This document shows positions 7,378-13,416 of a stretch of 13,565 bases of DNA, in pieces. The notes below the pieces were generated by a model that saw only the letters and a program-made list of their open reading frames with translations, was not told the origin of the DNA and made no database searches. This DNA is from JBBQKP01 sp038326995 (GTDB taxonomy: Bacteria; Planctomycetota; Phycisphaerae; Tepidisphaerales; Tepidisphaeraceae), in NCBI GenBank assembly GCA_038326995.1, contig JBBQKP010000080.1, positions 1 through 13,565 on the forward strand. The letters are read 5' to 3'. Position 1 is the stretch's first letter. Each line of letters starts with the position of its first letter. The position numbers were made by a program, and so were the translations under genes.

Positions 7378-8010
7378 ATGGTCGAGATATATACGAATCT
7401 CCATTCGCAAACACAGTGCCTAACGCTCGTACTCGGCGGAAGTTTTGATCCGGTGCATCTGGGGCACATTGCGTGTTCTCGCAGCGCGGCTGAGCAGATC
7501 GGTGCGAAGCGTGTCCTGCTGATCCCGGCGTGGCGCAGTCCGTTCAAAACCGCTCCCGGGCGTGCTAGTGCGCTCGACAGACTCGCCATGTGCCGACTCG
7601 CATTGCAGGGCGAGGCGATGTTCGATGTCAGCGAGATTGAGCTCGAACGCGGCCTGGTCTCACCCGACTCGCCCAGCTACACAGTTGACACGGCACAACA
7701 GCTCGCAGAGTCGGGCGACATCGCCTGGCTCATCGGCACGGACCACCTGCCAAAACTCGCTCAATGGCACCGCTTCGAGGAACTTAAAAAACTCGTCAGG
7801 CTTGTGGTCATGCGGCGGGCCGGGGAGACCATCGACCGCGACCTGCTGCCCCAGAGCGTTCGCGAGATCGCAAGCGACGTGATTGATGTCCCGTCGATGG
7901 CGATCAGCTCGACGGACATCCGCGAGCAAATTTCCACGGGCCGATCGATCATCGGCATGGTTCACCCGGACGTGGAGAAATTTATTATCGACCGAGGGCT
8001 GTACCGGTAA
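7378..8010 (+). CDS. nadD: Nicotinate-nucleotide adenylyltransferase
   Basis: NadD makes nicotinate adenine dinucleotide from nicotinate mononucleotide and ATP, the penultimate step of NAD biosynthesis in the cytosol. The 210-residue product has the usual length. It carries the nucleotidyltransferase motif GGSFDPVHLGH (20-30), which includes the HxGH-type ATP site; the substrate loop VLLIPAWRSPFK (46-57); WLIGTDHLPKLAQWHRF (117-133), typical of NadD; and the second ATP motif ISSTDIR (176-182). The C-terminal HPDVEKFIIDRGLY (196-209) is also characteristic. The first 14 residues before the fold are non-conserved but contain no alternative start. No Shine-Dalgarno sequence is seen; a TAGAAT at 7366-7371 could give a leaderless or nearly leaderless mRNA. 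It converges on the TOPRIM-like gene with only 25 bp between the stops and no obvious terminator. Unlike many genomes, rsfS is not next to it. Confidence 0.93.
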   Translation: MVEIYTNLHSQTQCLTLVLGGSFDPVHLGHIACSRSAAEQIGAKRVLLIPAWRSPFKTAPGRASALDRLAMCRLALQGEAMFDVSEIELERGLVSPDSPSYTVDTAQQLAESGDIAWLIGTDHLPKLAQWHRFEELKKLVRLVVMRRAGETIDRDLLPQSVREIASDVIDVPSMAISSTDIREQISTGRSIIGMVHPDVEKFIIDRGLYR

Positions 8011-8035
8011 GGCAATCGTTTGCGGCACCAAAGAT

Positions 8036-8620
8036 TTACTGACTCAACGCCAGTTCGTTGAGCCGCGCGTAAAATGGAGCGAATCCGAGTGGACACTTTT
8101 TAGCTACGATGTCTGTCCGCATCATCTGAACAACGTCCGAGTAAAAGTCTGAGCTTCGGCTACTTTTGCTTTGAGTCAGCAAGTGATCGACTAACGGCTT
8201 TAGCTTGGCTTTGGACAATTTCTCCGGTGAAACCGGAAAATTTTCGGGTTTCACTTCTGCTGCTTGTGAGAATGCCTGATCGTCCGCGAGAATCCAAGCT
8301 TCGATCGATTCCACCGCCACTCCAAGTGCCCTCGGCGTAGAGGCTACACCACTCGTTTGGGCACGGTCGAGCTGAGTCACTCGGTCGTTCTGGTTGTCAT
8401 TATCAATAACGAGCACCAACGCGGAAAAGTTCGCTCTTTGCGCCTCACGAATCCAGGCCACCGCTCGCTTTTCAGAGCCTTCGCCTTTGAGGCGCGTGGT
8501 TTGAACACTCTCGCTGACCTTGCGAAAAGTGACCTCGACCTTCTCACCAAGCACTCTCGACACCAGCGTGCGTAGCACCGCTTCGTCATTTGGCCCCTCC
8601 CCCACGATCAGGACTCTCAT
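8036..8620 (-). CDS. TOPRIM-like protein (resembles DUF4276), partner of the AAA ATPase
   Basis: The product has 194 residues. It opens with a beta strand and an acidic loop, LIVGEGPNDEAVL (4-16; E8), then LVLVIDNDNQND (68-79; D73, D75), then AVESIEAWILAD (102-113). The glutamate of strand one plus a DxD pair is the metal-binding pattern of TOPRIM folds. ESIEAWILAD and the C-terminal KKCPLGFAPFYARLNEL (174-190) recall DUF4276 proteins, which I recognise from memory only. TOPRIM domains cut or join nucleic acids, or act as effectors in ATPase-gated defence systems. The start codon overlaps the stop of the upstream ATPase gene by 4 nt (ATGA), so the two are translationally coupled and probably act together. 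No membrane segment or signal is seen; the product is cytosolic. The ATPase pairing is strong; nuclease activity is inference. Confidence 0.65.
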   Translation of the reverse strand: MRVLIVGEGPNDEAVLRTLVSRVLGEKVEVTFRKVSESVQTTRLKGEGSEKRAVAWIREAQRANFSALVLVIDNDNQNDRVTQLDRAQTSGVASTPRALGVAVESIEAWILADDQAFSQAAEVKPENFPVSPEKLSKAKLKPLVDHLLTQSKSSRSSDFYSDVVQMMRTDIVAKKCPLGFAPFYARLNELALSQ

Positions 8621-9900
8621 CGCGACGACTCCACAAGGGTAACAGTTGAGTCGGCGATGGCGGCATCACCCTCGCCCGTCCAGACCTCGCCCAGCGTGAA
8701 AAAGCGAATTTGGTCCATCACCAGCGGCGAATCCGACAGTCGAGTGACTTTGACATTTCCGTTTGGACCGTCTTCGCGCGTGCAGAGCGAGACTTCCTCA
8801 GGTGCAAATTCGCTCACGACATAGGGCGAGTGGCTGGTGAAGATCATCTGTACGTCGCCGCGGGATTTGGCGATCTTTCGCAGGTTCGACAGTAATTCAC
8901 GAAGCTTGGCAGGGTGGATTCCGTTCTCTGGTTCTTCGACGAGGATCAGTTTAGGTGCAGGATCAGCGTATAGGAGGGTGAGGTAACCCAAGGTCAACAG
9001 AATGCCTTCGGATAGTTGAGTTGCTTCGACCTTAGATCCGTCGGTCATTTCAACGATGAGGCATTTCCCGGGAGCAGGGGTCAGAAGTGGAATTCGATTC
9101 GCCTGTGGCTCATCTGGTTTAACACGCTTGAACGCCGCACGCGGTGCGAACGAAAGTCGCTTGACCGAGGGGAAGAGTCCTTGCAATTCTTTTTCGAGGG
9201 TGAAGAACGTATCGCGCTCTCGCCCGTAGATGTCTTCGAGCACACCGACCATCCCGAACCCGAATTCGTCAATGGAAGGTTTGCCGGAGTCGTCTACGGC
9301 GTAGGGAAGGGGCAAGAGCGCTGCTTGAAACCTGCAATTTGCAGGTCGTGGTATCGAGGAAGCAACTAATCGCAGCTTTGAATTCAATTCAATCAGTTCC
9401 TCGTTAGAGGTAGGATTGCTTCCATAATTCCAGTCATACTCGCGACCTAAAAACAGCAAAGTCGTGCCTTCAACCGCCGGGAGCTGACCCCCTAAAAAAA
9501 CACTCTGGTATTCGATGTCGAACGGTAACGAATTTACCATTAATCGTTCTTCAACATGAATCGAGTTGTGTAACGGTGAATATCGGATTTCTGCAGGATT
9601 GAAAGAAAAAAAATCGAATGTGACACAATACTCAAAGTCAGGAAGAGAAGACGTTCTAACCGATATTTCTGAAGATTTGCTCGCAAAAGTGGAATCAAAG
9701 GTAATGAGTTCACGCCCCGCTCTTCCAGACGGCATCGCGTTCTGTGTGCTCATCCACAAACTTCCACATATCGCATAGGAAGCCTGCAAAATCGACGTCT
9801 TCCCTGAATTGTTCGGCCCGATCAGCAAATGGAACGATGACACGTCGACTGTCACGTCACGCAGGGCCTTGAAGTTCTTGACATGCAGCCGGGTGATCAT
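8617..9900 (-). CDS. AAA family ATPase (AAA_15/AAA_21, ABC/SMC-like), first gene of a two-gene module
   Basis: The product has 427 residues. ITRLHVKNFKALRDVTVDV (2-20) followed by Walker A GPNNSGKTS (28-36) is the standard opening of RecF/OLD-like ATPases. An ABC-type signature TQLSEG is at 294-299, Walker B LILVEEPENGIHP at 318-330 with the catalytic Glu, and the H-loop FTSHSPYVV at 354-362. The middle part (about 60-250) is poorly conserved and lacks a clear coiled coil, so it resembles AAA_15/AAA_21 proteins of defence modules rather than Rad50/SMC. Such ATPases bind DNA or sense phage factors and control a partner effector. The TOPRIM-like gene starts inside its stop codon. nuoH ends 30 bp upstream, but a separate TATACT box lies in that gap. 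The segment 9541-9660 has only 44 G/C in 120 bases, clearly lower than the flanking genes, suggesting recent acquisition or mosaic origin. Confidence 0.85.
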   Translation of the reverse strand: MITRLHVKNFKALRDVTVDVSSFHLLIGPNNSGKTSILQASYAICGSLWMSTQNAMPSGRAGRELITFDSTFASKSSEISVRTSSLPDFEYCVTFDFFSFNPAEIRYSPLHNSIHVEERLMVNSLPFDIEYQSVFLGGQLPAVEGTTLLFLGREYDWNYGSNPTSNEELIELNSKLRLVASSIPRPANCRFQAALLPLPYAVDDSGKPSIDEFGFGMVGVLEDIYGRERDTFFTLEKELQGLFPSVKRLSFAPRAAFKRVKPDEPQANRIPLLTPAPGKCLIVEMTDGSKVEATQLSEGILLTLGYLTLLYADPAPKLILVEEPENGIHPAKLRELLSNLRKIAKSRGDVQMIFTSHSPYVVSEFAPEEVSLCTREDGPNGNVKVTRLSDSPLVMDQIRFFTLGEVWTGEGDAAIADSTVTLVESSR

Positions 9901-9909
9901 CTGGAAATA

Positions 9910-9915
9910 AGTATA
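9910..9915 (-). promoter_or_regulatory. Candidate -10 box of the ATPase/TOPRIM-like module
   Basis: On the minus strand TATACT lies 9 nt before the ATPase start codon, in the 30-bp gap after nuoH. It is a good -10 match, but a convincing -35 is not seen in the end of nuoH. If used, transcription would begin within a few bases of the start codon. Confidence 0.35.
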
Positions 9916-9930
9916 GCGGAACTAGTTGCT

Positions 9931-11526
9931 TCACGCCCCTGCGGGCAGGGCGGTGGTGGCGTAACGCGAGCCGATGACCTTCATACGCTTGTTGGTGTGC
10001 TCTTGCCGGGGCAATAGGCCGTGGACGGCCAGGGCGACGACGGCGACCAGCACGTTGCCGGCGAGGAAGATCAGGGCGTCGCGCCAGGTCAGGCCGTTGA
10101 TCGTGCGGCCGCTTGTGAAGTACACGCCCGCGGCGCTGACGACCAAGAGCCCCAAGGCCAGCGGTATCAGCATGCGCCACGCCAGGGTCATGATCTGATC
10201 AAACCGGAACCTCGGCAGCGACCACCTGACCCACATGAAGATGAAGAGAATGAGGACGGTCTTGGCGAAGAATACGCCCGCGCTGACGACGTTGATCAAG
10301 AGGTGCTCGAAAACTCCGGGCGCGACGGCCGTGAAGTACTGGCCCACGAGTGGCAAGTGCTCGGCCCAGGGCAAGTGCCATCCGCCGAAGAACAGCGCCA
10401 CGCACACCGCGCTGGTGGTGATCATGCCCGCATATTCGGCCAGGAAGAACAGGCCAAATCGCATCGAGGAGTATTCAGTGTGGTAGCCGCCGACGAGTTC
10501 CTGCTCGGCCTCGGCGATGTCGAAGGGCGCGCGATTGGCCTCGGCGTGGATGCAGACCAGGAACATGATAAAGCACAGCGGCTGAGCGAACACGTTCCAC
10601 GCGGGGATGAATCCGAACCAGTACGTGGCCTGATGGTTGACGATGTCGCCCAGGTTCAACGTGCCGAACATGATGACGATGGCGAGCACGGAAAGCCCGA
10701 GCGGGATTTCATAGCTGATCATGTTGGCCGTGGCGCGCAGGCCGCCCAGGAAGGAATATTTGTTGTTGCTCGCCCACCCGGCGATGACGACGCCGTAGAC
10801 CGCCAGCGAAAGGATGGAGAGGATGAACAATACGCCGATGTTGAGATCGGCGATCTGGAACCGCCAGGCCTCGACCCACGACGCCGTGACGGCGGTTCCG
10901 GGCCCGGGCGTGGGCAAGGAATTGATCTGGTTGCCGGCGCTGTCTTTGACGACGCCGTTGGCAAGAAGAGTGTAGCTTCCGCTTTGCGTTTCGTCGTCGA
11001 GGTTGATGAAAGAGATATCGACAGCGCCGACGAGATTCTTGCCCGGCTCGAGCTTGGTCGCGACGACTTCCGCCAAGGCGTTGGCGGGCGAAGTCAATGG
11101 ACTGGTGTTTTGTGCGAGTGCGTTGGTTACGTCAGTCGCGGGCACGCGCTTTCCGTACGCGCCGCCCCAGGGAATGACCGCGATCGAAACGACCACGACG
11201 ACCATCATGATCATCGGCGCGATGGTGAAGAGCACGCGGTCGGTTCGCGGCGAGCGGTAGTCTTCCTTGGTGAACATCTTGATGCCGTCCGCCAGGGATT
11301 GGCCCAGGCCCAGGAAGCGGAACCCCTTGAGGAATCCAATGATGCCCAGGTCGAACCCGACGCGGTTGGGGCCGATGCGATCTTGTGCCCAGGAGGCGAC
11401 TTTACGTTCGAGATAAATCAGCAGGCCGCAGGTGCCAAGGACGACGTTATGGATGACAAACGTCAGGGCGATCCAGTGGATATTGGCCTTGAGAAAGTTG
11501 ACGAGTGGGATGAAGAGATCGGGCAT
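9931..11526 (-). CDS. nuoH: NADH-quinone oxidoreductase subunit H, enlarged
   Basis: NuoH is the membrane subunit of respiratory complex I that builds much of the quinone-binding chamber and links it to the proton-pumping arm. Conserved parts are clear: YLERKVASWAQDRIGPNRVG (38-57), ADGIKMFTKED (79-89), ADLNIGVLF (226-234), YGVVIAGWASNNKYSFLGGL (244-263), MISYEIPLG (269-277), and the acidic quinone loop EANRAPFDIAEAEQELVGGY (329-348) with HTEYSS (349-354). At 531 residues it is much longer than the usual 320-350. Extra material is a polar insert at about 121-222 between helices 2 and 3, and a C-terminal extension after about residue 470 with one more hydrophobic segment (484-503). The frame is intact, so this is not a decayed gene. 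No other nuo gene is adjacent. Start MPDLFIP fits the family; no clear ribosome binding site is seen. Confidence 0.92.
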   Translation of the reverse strand: MPDLFIPLVNFLKANIHWIALTFVIHNVVLGTCGLLIYLERKVASWAQDRIGPNRVGFDLGIIGFLKGFRFLGLGQSLADGIKMFTKEDYRSPRTDRVLFTIAPMIMMVVVVVSIAVIPWGGAYGKRVPATDVTNALAQNTSPLTSPANALAEVVATKLEPGKNLVGAVDISFINLDDETQSGSYTLLANGVVKDSAGNQINSLPTPGPGTAVTASWVEAWRFQIADLNIGVLFILSILSLAVYGVVIAGWASNNKYSFLGGLRATANMISYEIPLGLSVLAIVIMFGTLNLGDIVNHQATYWFGFIPAWNVFAQPLCFIMFLVCIHAEANRAPFDIAEAEQELVGGYHTEYSSMRFGLFFLAEYAGMITTSAVCVALFFGGWHLPWAEHLPLVGQYFTAVAPGVFEHLLINVVSAGVFFAKTVLILFIFMWVRWSLPRFRFDQIMTLAWRMLIPLALGLLVVSAAGVYFTSGRTINGLTWRDALIFLAGNVLVAVVALAVHGLLPRQEHTNKRMKVIGSRYATTALPAGA

Positions 11527-11700
11527 GGCGTGGTGATGAATTTCGCCGCGTGGGGTGCAAAGTCAACCGTCCGGGCTTTACATGATTGCGCCAAAAGTAA
11601 ATGCGGCGTTCTCACCGCGTTGTTTTGTTGAACGCGTCGAAGACTTCGCTCCAGTACAAATACGCGAACCATCGCCTGCCTTCACGGGTAACATTTTCTG

Positions 11701-11730
11701 ATGACCTTCGCAATGAAATTTGCGAGTCAT
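11701..11730. repeat. Imperfect hairpin upstream of nuoH
   Basis: ATGACCTTCGCAA (11701-11713) can pair with TTGCGAGTCAT (11720-11730) over 11 base pairs with a 2-nt bulge (CT) and a 6-nt loop. No T tract follows on the plus strand, so it is not an obvious terminator. It lies 20 bp from the dispersed-repeat copy and may belong to the same element. Confidence 0.5.
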
Positions 11731-11750
11731 CCGCGGCCGATCCCGGATTT

Positions 11751-11781
11751 CTTCTGGCCCGTCCGGCAGGACACTTTCTTT
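11751..11781. repeat. Dispersed 31-bp repeat, copy 2
   Basis: Same orientation as 5013-5043, with mismatches only at positions 8 and 16 of the 31. Here it lies between two minus-strand genes, pointing against both, so a terminator role for an adjacent gene is unlikely at this site. Read on the minus strand in one frame it gives RKCPAGRARRNPG, and the adjacent hairpin gives DSQISLRRSS. Such strings are familiar to me from short spurious planctomycete proteins, but I cannot verify this. Confidence 0.6.
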
Positions 11782-11872
11782 CTGCACTCGAAATAGAAAT
11801 AGGATGTCGCGTGCGGACGGTCCGGAAGCGAATTCGCCTCCTAAACTCGTCACGGGAGTTCGCAGAATCCAT

Positions 11873-11921
11873 TTACCTAACCCCCTTACCCAAACCCGCG
11901 TATCCAAACCAGCTTACCCAG
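11873..11921. repeat. Degenerate TTACCCAAACC tandem array
   Basis: Four imperfect units of about 13-15 bp follow one another: TTACCTAACCCCC (11873-11885), TTACCCAAACCCGCG (11886-11900), TATCCAAACCAGC (11901-11913) and TTACCCAG (11914-11921). The complementary strand is G-rich with several GG to GGGGG runs (such as GGGTTTGGGTAAGGGGG), which could fold into a G-quadruplex on the strand transcribed toward nuoH. Confidence 0.5.
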
Positions 11922-12003
11922 TTCTGCGACTTTCGTGTGCGGCTCTTTAAGTCGACGCACCTAAAACAGCCGCTTCAGAAAATCTCACGGGACTGACGCA
12001 CCG

Positions 12004-13416
12004 CTACACCCGCGCTTTTTCACGCACATACATTCGCCAGTACCCGACGGTGGCGACGCCGCAAGTGAGGACGATGACGATGAACACCCATCGCCCCATA
12101 AGCGGATACAGCACCAGCGTTGCGACGAACGGCGCGAGCAGCCCGCGGACGCCCGTGAGCATGACGTGCACGCCCTGGTAGTTGGCGATGCGGTCCTTGC
12201 CTGCGAAGGCGCTTTGCCCCAGGTTCCACGCGAGGTTGCCGCCCGCATTGCTGATGCCCAGCAAAACCCCCGCGGCGGCGAAGAGCCAGAGGTTGCCCAT
12301 GATCATCGACGCGGCCAGCACGATGTGCGCGAACAATGCCGCGGAGCTTTGATATGCGCGAAAGCGGAAGATGGATGTGCGATCAAACAGCGGCGCCCAC
12401 ACCTGCGAGAAAACCATCATCACCATTTGCGGCATCGCAAAAAGCAGGAACGTCGAAAGCAGATAATCGGTCTTCGGGTCAGTCAATTCCCTGCTGACGA
12501 TCAGCGTCATCAGCGGCTGCGCCATCATGAAGCTGAAGCCCTGAAAGAACTGCCACCTCTGATAGGCGGCGAAGGTCGGGTCGTCGGCCAGCAACTTCGT
12601 CGCATCGCGGGTGGCCGTCACCAGCGTGCGGGCCACGCTGACGCTGGGTCGACGCGGAAAGCGCTGCATGTGCCATCGCTCGCCTCGCACGCGAATGCGC
12701 GAGAACTGCACAATCCCGATCAGGCCCAGCACCGCGCCGATGAGGTAGATGTAGGCATACGCCCCGGGGTATCTATCAAACCACAGGCTCGCAAGCAGCG
12801 TGGCCGCCGTCAGTACGCCGGTGGTGATGACGGTGATTCGGCTGACGATCTGCCCCCTGACGCGTGCGGGATAATTGAACCTCCAGATCACGCCGCGAAG
12901 CGCGATGATGCCGCTCGCGACCAGCCGCGCGACCACGATGCACAGCGCGAACATCCAGCCCGCAAGAGTGCGATACTCTTCGGAAATGAGCCGCGTCGAG
13001 GCGATGAGCGCCACGCACACCAGAACGACGAACTGCAGCGCGTTGATGATCGGAACAAGGCGCCTGCCGTGGGCAATGGACGTCCAGTAGATCGCTAAAA
13101 TGCTGCCGAACATCGGCGCCGCGACCAGCACCGCGACGAGTGCGGGCGAAGCGTCGAAATATTTCACCGCGATAATCCCGGCGAATGTGCCTTCGGTCAG
13201 CGCCGCAGCAAGCGGGTAGGTGAATGCGGTGCGGACTTCCAGCAGGTAGCTGGGCCGAGTCATGTAGGGCTGCAGGCGTGGCGAGAATGAGAGATAACTG
13301 GAAAGCAGAGAGACCAGGAGCATAGGCGAGGCAATGTCATGGTGCGATGAGGTCGGCCGATAGCCCGGCGAAATTCCTGTCCACGAATGCGACGCGACAT
13401 TAAATCGCCGCATCAT
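12004..13416 (-). CDS. MFS-type membrane transporter
   Basis: The product has up to 470 residues with about twelve hydrophobic segments in two halves (about 65-240 and 285-462), separated by a basic, polar central loop (about 241-285: RIRVRGERWHMQRFPRRP onward). That is the 6+6 layout of the major facilitator superfamily. Polar pieces such as GISNAGGNLAWNLGQSAFAG (387-406) and YQGVHVMLTGVRG (413-425) would lie in or between helices. The substrate is unknown. The first ATG (13416) overlaps the stop of the upstream gene by 4 nt, which supports translational coupling. The 31-50 residues after it look unlike an MFS N-terminus, so starts at 13323 (MLLVSLLSS) or 13263 (MTRPSYLLE) are realistic alternatives. 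Downstream is the 477-bp spacer before nuoH, and no clear terminator was found. Confidence 0.75.
   Translation of the reverse strand: MMRRFNVASHSWTGISPGYRPTSSHHDIASPMLLVSLLSSYLSFSPRLQPYMTRPSYLLEVRTAFTYPLAAALTEGTFAGIIAVKYFDASPALVAVLVAAPMFGSILAIYWTSIAHGRRLVPIINALQFVVLVCVALIASTRLISEEYRTLAGWMFALCIVVARLVASGIIALRGVIWRFNYPARVRGQIVSRITVITTGVLTAATLLASLWFDRYPGAYAYIYLIGAVLGLIGIVQFSRIRVRGERWHMQRFPRRPSVSVARTLVTATRDATKLLADDPTFAAYQRWQFFQGFSFMMAQPLMTLIVSRELTDPKTDYLLSTFLLFAMPQMVMMVFSQVWAPLFDRTSIFRFRAYQSSAALFAHIVLAASMIMGNLWLFAAAGVLLGISNAGGNLAWNLGQSAFAGKDRIANYQGVHVMLTGVRGLLAPFVATLVLYPLMGRWVFIVIVLTCGVATVGYWRMYVREKARV

Larger units (their letters stand above)
11527..12003. other. 477-bp intergenic region between nuoH and the MFS gene; no credible gene
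   Basis: Three overlapping open frames occur here (plus 11601-11996, minus 11578-11907 and 11612-11872), but none has a recognisable domain, and several open frames on both strands argue against any one of them. The region contains a hairpin (11701-11730), copy 2 of the dispersed 31-bp repeat (11751-11781), and a degenerate tandem array (11873-11921). It should also hold the nuoH promoter, which I could not pick out with confidence. Confidence 0.6.

Noticed and set aside
8036..9900. Assigning the ATPase/TOPRIM-like pair directly to PARIS
   Set aside because: The architecture is similar, but the second protein is only 194 residues and looks DUF4276-like rather than DUF4435; naming it PARIS would go beyond what is visible.
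10021..11631. Plus-strand open frame of 536 codons opposite nuoH
   Set aside because: It lies antisense to a clearly recognised NuoH; its product is a low-complexity Asp/Gly/Arg/His-rich string with no domain, as expected from a GC-rich shadow frame.
11578..11907. Minus-strand open frame of 109 codons upstream of nuoH
   Set aside because: It translates the dispersed repeat and the tandem array rather than a folded domain; more likely a spurious protein.
11873..11921. CRISPR-like or telomere-like array
   Set aside because: The units are only 13-15 bp, imperfect, and have no unique spacers, so it is not CRISPR; a telomeric role in an internal bacterial locus is not supported.
11601..11996. 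Plus-strand open frame of 131 codons in the nuoH-MFS spacer
   Set aside because: Minus-strand frames over the same bases are equally open, it spans the repeat, hairpin and tandem array, and no family or ribosome binding site is recognisable.
12166..13098. Plus-strand open frame of 310 codons opposite the MFS gene
   Set aside because: Antisense to a membrane protein with clear helices; the product is His/Arg/Gln-rich and domain-free.
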